DNA of 64,000 bases from Desulfovibrio sp. Marseille-P6017. GTDB lineage: Bacteria; Bacillota_A; Clostridia; Peptostreptococcales; Peptostreptococcaceae. The stretch is from assembly GCA_900604495.1 (NCBI GenBank), contig UWOR01000013.1:1-64000 (forward strand), given 5' to 3'. Shown here piece by piece: positions 39,753-50,304 of this stretch; within the stretch, counting starts at the first letter, position 1; every line of letters begins with the position of its first letter. Under the pieces are notes generated by a model, which did not search any database, had not been told where the DNA came from, and saw only the letters and a list, made by a program, of their open reading frames with translations. Both the position numbers and the translations under genes were made by a program.

Positions 39753-41372
39753 TTATCTTATAAGATGAAGTTTTCTTAAAACTTTATAAAGTTTTTCACC
39801 TTTTGGCATAATTAAAATTTCTTCTTTAGTTATTCCGCCTATACCTAATAATACTAGTACATATACAACTGCACCTATAACTATTGATATTACTGTAGCT
39901 AAAGAGTTTCCTAATCCAACACTATTAGTTATAAGACCATATGATAATTTAACCGCTGCGAACATAGTTACAACAGTTATTAATGGCTTTATTACAAATT
40001 CATTTATACCGAATTTTACGCCCATATATTTTTTTACAAAATGTATTTCTATTAATGAAGCTACTGCATATGCTGTAACTGTTCCTAACCCAGAACCTAA
40101 TACATTAATATCAGGGTCTACAGTTAACGTATAACTTATTGCTATTTTAAATATCATACCTACACTTAGAGCTAGTACTGGTACCATTGGTTTTCCCATA
40201 CCTTGAAGAATCCCATTTAAACTGAATATTAACCCTAAGAATATAATGGCTGGTGATATTGTAAATAATATAGTTCCTAAAGATGCTGGTTCTTTAGGAT
40301 ATAATAATTGCATTATAGGTCCAGCTAAAGATGCTATACCAAATGCACAAGGCAGTACAACTAATAAAGTAACCTTTATAGCACTTCTAGTTTCTTTTCT
40401 AGCTTTCTCTACTTTACCTAAGGCAAATGATTCTGATATAGATGGAACTAAACTCATTCCTATAGCAGAAGTTATAACCGATGGTAAGTTTACTATAGCC
40501 ATTGCCATACCTGTTAATTGACCAAATAGCGATACTGCCTCTGTTCTTGTAAATCCACCTTCTACAAGTCGTCTTATAACTACTATATTATCTATCATGT
40601 TTACTAAAGGCATTACAGAAGCACCTATTGTAATAGGTATAGCTACTAATAATATTTTCTTTAATATTTTAGATACACTTTCATCTTTAAATCTTTTACT
40701 AGCTTTTATATCAGCCTTACGTTGTTTACTTTCTTTTAGGTAAACAATTATTAAATATGTAATTGATCCTATTGATCCTATTGTGGCACCTGCTATAGCA
40801 CCTGCTGCTCCCATTTTAGGTCCACTTTGTTGCATAAAGTAATAAGCCATTGCTATACCTAATATAACTCTGAAAAACTGTTCAGTAACTTGAGAAATAG
40901 CAATCTTACTCATATCTCTTTTTCCTTGGAAGTATCCTCTATAAGAAGACATTGCTGGAACAAATAATAATGCAGGTGCTATTGCTAGCATTGCATAATA
41001 TGCATCTGGATTTTTCATTAAATCAGTTACTATATAATCTGCTCCAAAGAATAATAAACAGAATGATAGCACACCTGTTATTAATAGAACTGTGTATGCT
41101 ACTTTAAATATTTTATTGGCTCCTTTATGGTCACCTATTGCTGTTTTTTCTGATACTAGTTTAGCTAATGCTGTTGGGAAACCCGCTGTTGCTAGTGTCA
41201 AAAATAAAGTATAAACTGGATATGCTGCTTGGTAATATCCCATACCCTTTGACCCTATTAAGTTTCCAAGAGGTATTCTAAAAAATGCACCCATTATTTT
41301 AACAACTATACCTGCAACTCCAAGTATAATTGCCCCCTTTAGGAAAGAGTCTTTACTTTTGTTACTTTCCAT
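39753..41372 (-). CDS. polysaccharide-type flippase, YabM/SpoVB-like
   Basis: A MOP-superfamily lipid-linked sugar exporter, 539 residues and ~14 transmembrane segments. The start region GAIILGVAGIVVKIMGAFFRIPLGNLIGSKGMGYYQAAYP (given in part) is the SpoVB/YabM signature. Family members flip lipid II or precursors during cell-wall or spore-cortex synthesis. It lies between spoVT and yabN, as in Bacillus (yabM). Confidence 0.9.
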   Translation of the reverse strand: MESNKSKDSFLKGAIILGVAGIVVKIMGAFFRIPLGNLIGSKGMGYYQAAYPVYTLFLTLATAGFPTALAKLVSEKTAIGDHKGANKIFKVAYTVLLITGVLSFCLLFFGADYIVTDLMKNPDAYYAMLAIAPALLFVPAMSSYRGYFQGKRDMSKIAISQVTEQFFRVILGIAMAYYFMQQSGPKMGAAGAIAGATIGSIGSITYLIIVYLKESKQRKADIKASKRFKDESVSKILKKILLVAIPITIGASVMPLVNMIDNIVVIRRLVEGGFTRTEAVSLFGQLTGMAMAIVNLPSVITSAIGMSLVPSISESFALGKVEKARKETRSAIKVTLLVVLPCAFGIASLAGPIMQLLYPKEPASLGTILFTISPAIIFLGLIFSLNGILQGMGKPMVPVLALSVGMIFKIAISYTLTVDPDINVLGSGLGTVTAYAVASLIEIHFVKKYMGVKFGINEFVIKPLITVVTMFAAVKLSYGLITNSVGLGNSLATVISIVIGAVVYVLVLLGIGGITKEEILIMPKGEKLYKVLRKLHLIR

Positions 41373-41463
41373 AACTCAACCTCCATAAATTTTATAACAA
41401 ATTTTAATATATCATATATTTATTAATGTATTCAAGATTTTAGTCATTAATAATTCCCACAAA

Positions 41464-41496
41464 GTAGAAAAGATCCTAATATTAGGATCTTTTTCT
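41464..41496 (-). terminator. terminator of spoVT
   Basis: The stem AAAGATCCTAA / TTAGGATCTTT. On the minus strand it is followed by TCTACTTTG. It lies 4 bases after the spoVT stop. Confidence 0.75.
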
Positions 41497-41499
41497 CTT

Positions 41500-42039
41500 T
41501 TATTGAACTTGTTTTCCTAAGAAATTAGAAGCAATCTTTAAGATTTTTTCTATTCCTTCCGGAAGTGTTTCATTATCTTTAGAAACTACTGTTATAGATC
41601 CGATACAATCCCCAGAAGTACTTACTATAGGCATTATTATCTGATTTGTATAATCTAGTGAATCATCTTTATATAGCGGTAATATTTTATTATCTTTAAG
41701 AGACTTAGTTTCTCTATTTTCTATTAATTGCTCTAATTCTTTACTTATACTTTTTTCTTTATAATCTTTTTTAGGTAATTTACATACAGCAATTATTGAG
41801 TCTAAATCCGTTACTACTATACCACAACCAAGTACTTCTCCTAAAGTCTCCGAATACTCTTGTGAAAATTCACTTAATTCTCCTATTGGAGAGTATTTTT
41901 TTAATATTACTTCTCCATCTTTTGCAGTAAATATTTCTAATGGATCTCCTTCTCTTATTCTTAATGTCTTTCTTATTTCTTTTGGAATAACTACTCTTCC
42001 AAGATCATCTATTCTTCTAACTATTCCTGTAGCTCTCAT
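41500..42039 (-). CDS. spoVT: stage V sporulation protein T (AbrB/GAF regulator)
   Basis: A forespore transcription regulator, ~179 residues. The N-terminal AbrB swapped-hairpin domain (MRATGIVRRIDDLGRVVIPKEIR, in part) is followed by a GAF-like ligand domain (~60-179). The ATG at 42039 is 16 codons inside the open frame. The longer start would give an untypical N-terminus, and GGAGGG lies 13 bases upstream of this one. It controls late SigG genes in Bacillus. Confidence 0.95.
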   Translation of the reverse strand: MRATGIVRRIDDLGRVVIPKEIRKTLRIREGDPLEIFTAKDGEVILKKYSPIGELSEFSQEYSETLGEVLGCGIVVTDLDSIIAVCKLPKKDYKEKSISKELEQLIENRETKSLKDNKILPLYKDDSLDYTNQIIMPIVSTSGDCIGSITVVSKDNETLPEGIEKILKIASNFLGKQVQ

Positions 42040-42104
42040 TATATTTTTAATCCCTCCATTGATAACTTTTAAGTTTATTTTTACCAATCATAAGAAAAAT
42101 ATGC

Positions 42105-42170
42105 AAAAAAGGATACGATGATAGTTTTTTGTACCTTCGATACAAATCCCTTATTAACGTATCCTTTTAG
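42105..42170 (-). terminator. terminator of prsA
   Basis: AAAAGGATACG (42107-42117) pairs with CGTATCCTTTT (42158-42168) around a 40-base loop. On the minus strand TTTTTTG follows. Confidence 0.8.
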
Positions 42171-42195
42171 GATGGATAAAATAAATTCTAAAACT

Positions 42196-43203
42196 TTATA
42201 TTTCTATTTTACCTAATATATCTTTGTTTATTTCTACTTTTGAATCTGATTTTAGTTTTTCAACTTGTTCATTGTACTTTTCACTAATTAAGTTTGTTTT
42301 TATCGTATCTTTTACATCTTCAAACGGTTGTTGTTCATCTACTTTGTCTGTAACTTTTATTATGTGATACCCATAACTTGTTTCTACTATATCCGATATC
42401 TCTCCAACATTTAATTTCCATGCTGCATCTTCAAATTCTTTTACCATTTTTCCTTTTGCAAAGAATCCTAATTCTCCTCCATTTTCTGCAGTTCCTGCAT
42501 CTTGTGAGTATTCTTTAGCTAATGCTGAGAACTCTTCTCCAGATTTTAATTTCTCCAATACTTCTTCAGCCTTTTTCTTAGCCTCAGCTTTCTTTTTATC
42601 ACTTAAAGCATTTCCCTGATCATCCATTGTTTTTATTAGTATATGTGATGCTTCTACCTCATCAGTATGGAATTCTTCTTTATTTTCGTCGTAGTATGTT
42701 TTCATTTCATCTTCTGTTATATCAATATTTTTTTCAAAGTTTGCTTTATAATTTTCACTTGCTAAATCTCTTTCAAACTGATATTTTAAGAAATTATCAT
42801 CTACTCCCAATTCATCTAATTCTTTTTGATAATCTTCATTTTCTTTTATGCTTGTTTTGAAATCTTCGATTGCTTTATTTACTTCATCTTCTGTTGCAAG
42901 TAATTTTTCATCTTTAGCTTTTTGATATATTGATTCTGTATATACCATTTGGTCTAATATCATTTCTTTGAATTTTTCTCTGTATGTAACTCCATCTTCA
43001 ACTTCTTGATCCCAAATAGTATCTCCATAATAAGCTTGTATAGATTGCTTATTTAATTCTAATACTATTTGATAATTTCCTACAGTTATTCCATTTCCAT
43101 TTACAGTGGCTATATTCTCCTCTTTATCAATTTTACTACTGCTACACCCTATCATGCTCAATCCTAAGATTGACGACATAATTAACATCCCTAGTTTTTT
43201 CAA
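42196..43203 (-). CDS. prsA: PrsA-type foldase lipoprotein (parvulin)
   Basis: An extracellular peptidyl-prolyl isomerase that folds secreted proteins, 335 residues. The signal peptide ends at lipobox LSMIGC (C20). A SurA/PrsA-like N-terminal helical region (30-~180) is followed by a parvulin domain (~190-285) with EASHILIK and ETSYGYHIIKVTD. It lies between mfd and spoVT. Confidence 0.93.
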   Translation of the reverse strand: MKKLGMLIMSSILGLSMIGCSSSKIDKEENIATVNGNGITVGNYQIVLELNKQSIQAYYGDTIWDQEVEDGVTYREKFKEMILDQMVYTESIYQKAKDEKLLATEDEVNKAIEDFKTSIKENEDYQKELDELGVDDNFLKYQFERDLASENYKANFEKNIDITEDEMKTYYDENKEEFHTDEVEASHILIKTMDDQGNALSDKKKAEAKKKAEEVLEKLKSGEEFSALAKEYSQDAGTAENGGELGFFAKGKMVKEFEDAAWKLNVGEISDIVETSYGYHIIKVTDKVDEQQPFEDVKDTIKTNLISEKYNEQVEKLKSDSKVEINKDILGKIEI

Positions 43204-43227
43204 AATACAACATCCTCTCTTTTTGTT

Positions 43228-46200
43228 TTATTGTTCCTCTTTCACATCACACATTTTTTCTAAAAGTTCCTCTAGCTCTGTAACAATTTTATATCCAACC
43301 TTTTCTTTAGTTTTATATTTTGTTAGAGGAAGTAACCATATTTCATCTTTGACTTGTCTTACTTTTTCTATTTTCATTTTTTTACATAGAGATTTTATAT
43401 ATGATATTTTTAGTAAAGTTTGTACAGATTTTGGTAAGTCTGAGAATCTATCTTCTAACTCTTCTTCAACTTCGTGCATATCTTCTTTACTTTCAATAGA
43501 TGCTATTTTTTTATACATCTCTATCTTAGTAAGCTCATCTTGTATATAAGTGTCTGGTATATATGCATTAACACTTAAATCTATTTCTACATCTATTTCT
43601 TCTACTATAGGTTCACCCTTTACTTTTCTTATAGCATCATTTAACATTTTCACGTATAAATCATACCCTATAACAGCCATATGTCCATGTTGCTGTGAAC
43701 CTAATATGTTACCAGCACCTCTTATTTCAAGGTCCCTCATAGCTATTTTAAACCCTGATCCAAATTCTGTAAACTCTCTTATGGCTTTTAATCTTTTTTC
43801 TGCTATTTCACTTAATACCTTGTCCTTTTCATACATAAGATATGCATAACCTTGTCTAGAACTCCTTCCAACTCTACCTCTTAACTGATAAAGCTGAGCA
43901 AGTCCCATCTTATCTGCATCATATACTATCATAGTATTTGCATTGGATATATCCATTCCTGTCTCAATAATTGTGGTGCAAACTAAAACATCATATTCTT
44001 TATTCAAGAAACCTAGAATTATATCTTCTAAAACTTTAGATGTCATTCTACCATGTGCCACAGCTACATTTGCATCTGGTACTAATCTTTTTATTCTACT
44101 AGCCATTTCATCTATATGTTCAACTCTGTTATATACAAAGAATACTTGACCACCCCTAGCTAATTCTCTTTCAATTTCATCTTGAATTACACTATCTTTG
44201 GATTCTGTTACGTAAGTAATAACAGGATGTCTCTCTTGTGGTGGTTCTTCTATTACACTCATATCTCTTATTCCACTTAGTGACATATGAAGCGTTCTTG
44301 GTATTGGAGTTGCAGATAATGTAAGTACATCAACTGTTGATTTAATTTGCTTTAAAGATTCTTTGTGCTTAACTCCAAATCTTTGTTCTTCATCTATAAC
44401 CACTAGACCTAAATTAGGTAAATTTATGTCCTTGGAAATAATTCTATGAGTTCCTATTAAAACATCTACTAATCCTTTTTTAGCATCATTTATTATTTCC
44501 TTTTGTTGTTTAGCTGTTTTAAATCTACTAAGAACTTCTACCCTTATTGGATAATTTTCAAATCTTTCCTTAAATGTATTGTAATGTTGTTGTGCAAGTA
44601 TTGTTGTAGGAACAAGAACTGCAACTTGCTTTTGATCCATACAAGCTTTAAATACGGCCCTTATAGCTACCTCTGTTTTTCCATAACCAACATCACCACA
44701 TATAAGTCTATCCATTACCTTACTTGATTCCATATCTTTTTTAGTTTCTTTAATAGCTTTTAGTTGATCTTCTGTCTCCTCATGAGGGAATAATGATTCA
44801 AACTCATGTTGCCATGGAGTATCTTTAGAGAATTTATATCCTTTTACTTGTTCTCTTTTAGCATAAAGCTCTATAAGGTCTTTAGTCATATCTTCAATTT
44901 CTTTTTTAACCTTTGCTTTAGCTTTGGTCCATTCGCTAGATCCAAGTTTATTAAGCTTAACTTTTTCTGCATCAGCACCTATATATTTTTGTACCTTATC
45001 CATCTGGTCTATTGGTACATATAGGTTGTCTCCACCTTGGTAGATTATCTTCATATAATCTTTCTTTATTCCATTTATAGATATTTGCTCAATGCCAGTA
45101 TATCTACCTATACCACTATTTTCATGAACAACATAATCACCTACATTCAAATCTAAGAATGATTCTATCTTTTGACCTTTTTTCTTCTTCTTTTTATTCT
45201 TAGAACTTGATACCCTTTTGTGAACTCCTATCATCTCGTTATCTGTAACTACTACAAATTTTATAGATTTATATTCAAACCCGCTGCTAATTTGTGCTGG
45301 AGTTATAATAACTTGAGAAGACTTAATTTCAATATCTCTACTTTTAGATACAGTGGTTTCTAAACCTAAATCTAATAGTTCCTTATTTAACTTCTTAGCC
45401 CTATCTAAAGTGTTAGTGGCTAGTATTATCTTAAATCCATTATACTTTAATCTATTTAATTCTTCTGCTAGTACATCTAATTTAGCATTAAATGTTGGAA
45501 CTTCTCTAGATTCAAAATTTATTATATTACTTATCTTAAAATCATTGACAGGCTTTGGTAATAAAGTATTTAATATTAATTTTTTATCACCCTTTATAAA
45601 ATCTAAATCATTATAGTGATATAATAAATTACCTTGGCTTTTAAGAGCTAATCCTCTTTCAAGGTTTAATTTATAATTTTCTTTAAATTCATCAATATAA
45701 TTTTCACATCTTTCCTTAAGCCTTGAGATATCATTTACAAAAATGACAGCATTATCATTTAGGTAAGTGAATATACTCTTGTTTTCCTCAGGATAAATAT
45801 AATCTATATAATTTTCTATTCCTTCAAAATAAGTTTTAGTCTCTATATTATCTATGTTAGAAAAAACATCTTCATTAGTTAATTCACTAGTTTCTTTTTT
45901 TAATTTTTCAACAGCATTGTTAACATTCTCAGGATAAATAAATTCTCTAGAAGGTGTTATTGAAAATTTCTTAATTTTATCTATAGATTTTTGTGAAAAA
46001 ACATCAAAAGTTCGTATAGAATCTATTTCATCATCAAATAGTTCCATACGAATAGGATTATTATATTCTAATGAAAATATATCTACTATTCCACCTCTTA
46101 TACTAAACTGCCCAAATCCTTCAATTTTAGATACTCTTTCATAACCTAGAGATACTAATTTTTCACTTAATTCATCTAGGTTTACTCTATCCCCTATTTT

Positions 46201-46626
46201 AAAAGTTGATGTGTTATTAAGTAAAACTTCTTTTGGAATATACTTTCTAAGTATAGCTTCTGTAGAAGTTACTACTACTATTTTTTCTCCTTTAGCTAAT
46301 CTCAATAATGTTTTAAGTTTTTTAGCTTCTTCATTTCTATCCTTTGCATCTAAGTGATAAAAATAGATATCTTGATGATTAAGATAAACTACTTTATCTT
46401 TCATATAAAAACTTAAATCCTCATAAGCTTTTTTTGCCTCTAAATCTGTACTTGCTACAAATACCGTAGGCTTATTTAATTCTTTATATATAGAGTAAGT
46501 TATATGAGGTTTTTGCACTGACAAAAGGCCATTAATTAATAATGAGCCTTTGTTATTGTTTGTGCAATTTATTACATCTTTATATTCATTGGAATTTTGC
46601 AAAGGGTAAATTAGTACGTCATTCAT
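43228..46626 (-). CDS. mfd: transcription-repair coupling factor
   Basis: A translocase that removes stalled RNA polymerase and recruits UvrA, 1132 residues. Domains: the UvrB-like N-terminus (~10-420), the CarD/RID polymerase-binding domain (~490-570, LNVGDYVVHENSGIGRYTGIEQI), the RecG-like helicase with GDVGYGKTEVA and VVIDEEQRFGVKHKE, and the C-terminal TRCF domain. The length is normal. It lies 24 bases before prsA in transcription and 17 after pth. Confidence 0.97.
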   Translation of the reverse strand: MNDVLIYPLQNSNEYKDVINCTNNNKGSLLINGLLSVQKPHITYSIYKELNKPTVFVASTDLEAKKAYEDLSFYMKDKVVYLNHQDIYFYHLDAKDRNEEAKKLKTLLRLAKGEKIVVVTSTEAILRKYIPKEVLLNNTSTFKIGDRVNLDELSEKLVSLGYERVSKIEGFGQFSIRGGIVDIFSLEYNNPIRMELFDDEIDSIRTFDVFSQKSIDKIKKFSITPSREFIYPENVNNAVEKLKKETSELTNEDVFSNIDNIETKTYFEGIENYIDYIYPEENKSIFTYLNDNAVIFVNDISRLKERCENYIDEFKENYKLNLERGLALKSQGNLLYHYNDLDFIKGDKKLILNTLLPKPVNDFKISNIINFESREVPTFNAKLDVLAEELNRLKYNGFKIILATNTLDRAKKLNKELLDLGLETTVSKSRDIEIKSSQVIITPAQISSGFEYKSIKFVVVTDNEMIGVHKRVSSSKNKKKKKKGQKIESFLDLNVGDYVVHENSGIGRYTGIEQISINGIKKDYMKIIYQGGDNLYVPIDQMDKVQKYIGADAEKVKLNKLGSSEWTKAKAKVKKEIEDMTKDLIELYAKREQVKGYKFSKDTPWQHEFESLFPHEETEDQLKAIKETKKDMESSKVMDRLICGDVGYGKTEVAIRAVFKACMDQKQVAVLVPTTILAQQHYNTFKERFENYPIRVEVLSRFKTAKQQKEIINDAKKGLVDVLIGTHRIISKDINLPNLGLVVIDEEQRFGVKHKESLKQIKSTVDVLTLSATPIPRTLHMSLSGIRDMSVIEEPPQERHPVITYVTESKDSVIQDEIERELARGGQVFFVYNRVEHIDEMASRIKRLVPDANVAVAHGRMTSKVLEDIILGFLNKEYDVLVCTTIIETGMDISNANTMIVYDADKMGLAQLYQLRGRVGRSSRQGYAYLMYEKDKVLSEIAEKRLKAIREFTEFGSGFKIAMRDLEIRGAGNILGSQQHGHMAVIGYDLYVKMLNDAIRKVKGEPIVEEIDVEIDLSVNAYIPDTYIQDELTKIEMYKKIASIESKEDMHEVEEELEDRFSDLPKSVQTLLKISYIKSLCKKMKIEKVRQVKDEIWLLPLTKYKTKEKVGYKIVTELEELLEKMCDVKEEQ

Positions 46627-46643
46627 ATATGATCCTCCCTTTT

Positions 46644-47204
46644 TTATCCATTATATTTATTCATAGCTAAATCAATATTTTCTCTTATCATTACATCTAT
46701 TGCTTTAGCTGCTTTTTCTAGTCCTAATTCTACATCATCATTTTCTTCTTTTCTAAATCTTGAAAGAACAAAGTCTGCTAAATCTTGACCTGGTCTAGGT
46801 TTTGATACACCCACTCTTACTCTTGGGAAATCATTAGAACCTAAACACTTTGTAATAGATCTCATTCCATTATGAGTTCCACCACTTCCTTTTTTTCTTA
46901 TTCTTATTTTACCAACATCTAAATCTATGTCATCATATACTACTATTATATTTTCCATATCTACTTTATAGTAATTATAGATGTCTATTAAAGTTTCTCC
47001 ACTTAAATTCATATATGTTTGTGGTTTTACTAGAAGAACTTTTTCATTTCCAACTCTTCCTTCTCCTATTAATGCCTTATGTTTTATTTTCGATACACTT
47101 ATGCCATATTCCTTCGCTAAAATATCTATAACATCAAATCCTACGTTATGTCTTGTTCTCTCATATTGTTTTCCTGGATTTCCTAATCCTACTACTACAT
47201 ACAT
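46644..47204 (-). CDS. pth: peptidyl-tRNA hydrolase
   Basis: Recycles peptidyl-tRNA, 186 residues. [22 protein letters not shown] holds the catalytic His, [10 protein letters not shown] the binding site, and [30 protein letters not shown] the substrate loop (parts given). Also called SpoVC in Bacillus. It lies 14 bases after pilD2 and 17 before mfd, linking the pilus and housekeeping blocks. Confidence 0.96.
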   Translation of the reverse strand: MYVVVGLGNPGKQYERTRHNVGFDVIDILAKEYGISVSKIKHKALIGEGRVGNEKVLLVKPQTYMNLSGETLIDIYNYYKVDMENIIVVYDDIDLDVGKIRIRKKGSGGTHNGMRSITKCLGSNDFPRVRVGVSKPRPGQDLADFVLSRFRKEENDDVELGLEKAAKAIDVMIRENIDLAMNKYNG

Positions 47205-47218
47205 ATTTTATCCTCCTT

Positions 47219-47857
47219 TTATAATACTCTATTTACTATATTAAAATAGCTTATTAATAAGCTATTTCCTGTAAGTATTATTAATATTGTTGCTAATGAT
47301 ATAAATGGTGCAAATGGTATATTTTCTTTTATTGATTTCTTTTTTGTCAAAATCATGTATATACAATATATAAATGCTACTATGTAAGATAAAAATATCA
47401 AATATACGCTATAATTATGACCTAATGTAAGAGAGCATAATACAAATAGGCCTATATCTCCATCGCCTAGACCTTTGGTTATTTTAGCTAAAATAAATGA
47501 AATTATGAACCCTATTAATGGTGCACTTATATGTGTATTAAAATCTTTTTCCATATTCATTGAGCTTATTAAAATTACACCTTGAATAATTATACCACTA
47601 AGTACGCTTATATCATATATATAACTATTCTGATAGGCAATTATTGATATAACTAATAAAAAAGGAATTATGAATATGTATCTTATAGCATCTGGCGTTA
47701 ATCCGTATTTTTGGTAAATTAATATAGATAGTGATATAGTGAGAAAATATATTATAGATGTATTATATGTAATTTTATTTATTTCTTTGCTTTTTATGTG
47801 TAAATATTTATTTGTAAAATAGGCTAAAATTGTTGATATCGTTATAGTATAAATCAT
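47219..47857 (-). CDS. A24 prepilin peptidase, short form (PilD2-like)
   Basis: A 212-residue aspartic membrane protease with ~6-7 transmembrane segments. The GxGD motif is GLGDGDIGLF, and the other catalytic Asp is probably in QNSYIYDIS. It lacks the N-terminal zinc and methylase domain of classic PilD, so it may cut prepilins without methylating them. As I recall, C. difficile also has two prepilin peptidases at this locus. Confidence 0.85.
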   Translation of the reverse strand: MIYTITISTILAYFTNKYLHIKSKEINKITYNTSIIYFLTISLSILIYQKYGLTPDAIRYIFIIPFLLVISIIAYQNSYIYDISVLSGIIIQGVILISSMNMEKDFNTHISAPLIGFIISFILAKITKGLGDGDIGLFVLCSLTLGHNYSVYLIFLSYIVAFIYCIYMILTKKKSIKENIPFAPFISLATILIILTGNSLLISYFNIVNRVL

Positions 47858-47937
47858 ACATTATTTTTTATGTATTAGTAAGTAGGATTTAGTTTTATAT
47901 TTTAATTTTTAATTAATATTGATTTTTTTATACTATA

Positions 47938-47971
47938 AATAAAAAGAATCTCAAGTTTGAGATTCTTTTTA
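47938..47971 (-). terminator. terminator of the glycosyltransferase gene
   Basis: The stem AAAAGAATCTCAA / TTGAGATTCTTTT. On the minus strand it is followed by TATTT. It overlaps the end of the gene and separates it from pilD2. Confidence 0.88.
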
Positions 47972-49300
47972 TTTCCATACCCTTTTTGCACCAAATAACT
48001 CTTGAACATACCCATATAAAGAAACTGGTGACATTATCATTTGATAACATAATATAAATAATGCAAATCCTATGAAGTTTTTCCTTACTCTTAGATTTAA
48101 ATTTTTAAATACGACATTGGCTTGATAATGATATAAAATCCAAAAACTAACTAATGTTAAAGGTAAAACTAACAACATCATAGGTCCTACAATATAATAC
48201 TTTTTAAAGAATAATGCTAATATTAATCCTGGTATCCAAAAGAAAGTATAACTAAAATCCATATATGGAATAATTAAATCTATTCCAGTTAAAAACTTAT
48301 AAAACATCGATGGCTGTTGCCAAGGTTTAACTTCTCTAAGACCTTCTATCATGCCTCTCGCCCATCTAGATCGTTGCTTAACAAAGTGAGATAATTTAAC
48401 TGGAACATCTGTAAAAGCTACTGCCATAGGCTCAAAATATACTCTATTTCCTTCACTTAATATTTTCCAAGTTAATACAATATCTTCACCTATAGCATCT
48501 GACCATCCACCTACATTTTTTACTACTTCTGTTTTATATAATGAAAAAGCACCTTGTGCTACTAAAGTACCTTGATATAATCCCTGCATTCTTTTTACTG
48601 ATGCTATACTTAAAAAGTAATCCCATTCCTGTATTTTCGCTAATAAATTTTCCCTACTATTTCTAACTAACATAGAACCTGCTACTGCACAAACATCATC
48701 TGGTGATGTTTTAACTCTAGAAACTAGATATTTTATTGCGCTTTTATGAATTATAGTATCAGCATCTAATGTCATTACATATTTTGTTTTCACATATTTT
48801 AATCCATAATTAAGAGCATTAAATTTACCTGGTTTTGATTCATGTAGTAGCATAATATCCATATTTAATTCTTTTTTAGCTCTTTCAACTTCTTTACTTG
48901 TGTTATCTGAAGAATTATTATCTATAACTATCGTATGAATTTTCCCCTTATAATCTTGATTTTTTACATATCTTAAAGTTTCAAATATTCCAATTTCTTC
49001 GTTATAAGCTGAAATTATCAAGGTTACTTCATCTCTAGGGTCTAGTACTTTTAATTTGGGTTGTTTGTCTAATATTAAACTTCCAACTAGAAATGCGTTC
49101 ATGAATCCTGGTACATATGCTACCCCTGCTATTATTATAAATGCTATAAGTGGTGTTGTTATTGATGATAATTCATTTAACCATAATTTTGATACTTCAT
49201 AAGAAAATATAACCCAAAGTATACTTATTAATATACTTATAAAGAATTTAGTTTTTACACTTAAATAAAAACCGTTATTTTTATTTATCGTATTATTCAT
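47969..49300 (-). CDS. processive family-2 glycosyltransferase (PgaC/BcsA-like)
   Basis: A 443-residue membrane glycosyltransferase. Two N-terminal transmembrane helices (~18-75), a cytosolic GT2 domain with VIDNNSSDNT, TLDADT (DxD), GEDIVLTW and QRSRWARG (the QxxRW motif of processive enzymes), then ~3-4 C-terminal helices. It should make a beta-linked exopolysaccharide such as poly-GlcNAc. It sits between two prepilin peptidase genes and is flanked by terminators, so it is a separate unit. No deacetylase or export partner is in the window. Confidence 0.88.
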   Translation of the reverse strand: MNNTINKNNGFYLSVKTKFFISILISILWVIFSYEVSKLWLNELSSITTPLIAFIIIAGVAYVPGFMNAFLVGSLILDKQPKLKVLDPRDEVTLIISAYNEEIGIFETLRYVKNQDYKGKIHTIVIDNNSSDNTSKEVERAKKELNMDIMLLHESKPGKFNALNYGLKYVKTKYVMTLDADTIIHKSAIKYLVSRVKTSPDDVCAVAGSMLVRNSRENLLAKIQEWDYFLSIASVKRMQGLYQGTLVAQGAFSLYKTEVVKNVGGWSDAIGEDIVLTWKILSEGNRVYFEPMAVAFTDVPVKLSHFVKQRSRWARGMIEGLREVKPWQQPSMFYKFLTGIDLIIPYMDFSYTFFWIPGLILALFFKKYYIVGPMMLLVLPLTLVSFWILYHYQANVVFKNLNLRVRKNFIGFALFILCYQMIMSPVSLYGYVQELFGAKRVWK

Positions 49301-49462
49301 CTGTATCCTCCGTTGTAAAAAATATATTTGTCTGAAATCCCCCTTGATACAGATAGCAATTTATCTAAGCAGTTTGTCTTTATTTCATATATAAAACATT
49401 TATCCTTAAATAAAACCATTATATATTTTAAGTTAACATATATCTATATGTAATTTTAACCA

Positions 49463-49497
49463 TAAAAAAATAAGGTACCTTTATAGATACCTTATAA
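49463..49497 (-). terminator. terminator of pilD
   Basis: The stem ATAAGGTA / TACCTTAT with a 10-base loop. On the minus strand a run of seven T follows. Confidence 0.85.
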
Positions 49498-50277
49498 CTA
49501 TATAAATAAACTCGAATACCAATTTAATATATGATTCCCGTATAACATTGTTATTAATGCTCCTACTGAAATAAATGGACCATATGGTATCATCGAGTTA
49601 TATTCTTTATTTTTTATTTTGCTATGTAGTATTGTTATTATCCCATAAATAGCACCTACATATACACTTAGTAACACTGTCAGTAATCCACCTTTTAGTC
49701 CTAGGAAAAATCCTGTCATGGCAAAGAATTTTATATCTCCTCCACCCATAACTTCTTTTTTAACTATAAATTCTATTATATATATTATTAATAACATTCC
49801 ACCTCCAGATACTATAGCACCTACTATACTATCTTTTAAAGGTACTCCTATTCCAAATAACTTTAATACTAATGCTGATATTATTCCAAATATTATTATC
49901 TCATCTGGTATTATGTAATGGTCTATATCTATGAATGTTATTATTATTAATATTGATGCTAGTACTAAATAATATATAGTTTCTAGTGATATTGAAAATG
50001 TATTAAATACTACTAAGAATAAAATTCCAGTTAAAAATTCTACATATGCATATCTAGATGATATTTCTTTTTTGCAATATCTACATTTTCTACCTGATAT
50101 TAAGTAGCTTAATATTGGTATTAAGTCTATAGGTTTTAGTCTTGTGTTGCACGTGGGACATTTTGATGGTGGATTTACTATTGATTCATTTTCTGGAATT
50201 CTGTATATGCATACGTTAAAAAAACTTCCAAAAACTATTCCAATTATAAATATATAAAGTTGTAGTATCAATTCCAT
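49498..50277 (-). CDS. pilD: prepilin peptidase / N-methyltransferase (PilD)
   Basis: A bifunctional leader peptidase, ~259 residues. The N-terminal zinc cytosolic domain has CPTC and CRYC pairs (residues ~40-75). The A24 domain has the first Asp in IDIDHYIIPDE and the second in GGGDIKFF (GxGD). The ATG at 50277 is chosen because GGAG lies six bases upstream; an ATG four codons earlier overlaps that site. It comes 28 bases after pilT. Confidence 0.92.
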   Translation of the reverse strand: MELILQLYIFIIGIVFGSFFNVCIYRIPENESIVNPPSKCPTCNTRLKPIDLIPILSYLISGRKCRYCKKEISSRYAYVEFLTGILFLVVFNTFSISLETIYYLVLASILIIITFIDIDHYIIPDEIIIFGIISALVLKLFGIGVPLKDSIVGAIVSGGGMLLIIYIIEFIVKKEVMGGGDIKFFAMTGFFLGLKGGLLTVLLSVYVGAIYGIITILHSKIKNKEYNSMIPYGPFISVGALITMLYGNHILNWYSSLFI

Positions 50278-50304
50278 ATTTTTCTCCATTTTTAAATATA
50301 TTAA

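Noticed and set aside
49301..49462. Possible riboswitch upstream of the glycosyltransferase
   Set aside because: GACAAACTGC and some pairing were seen, but the c-di-GMP-I core motifs are missing.
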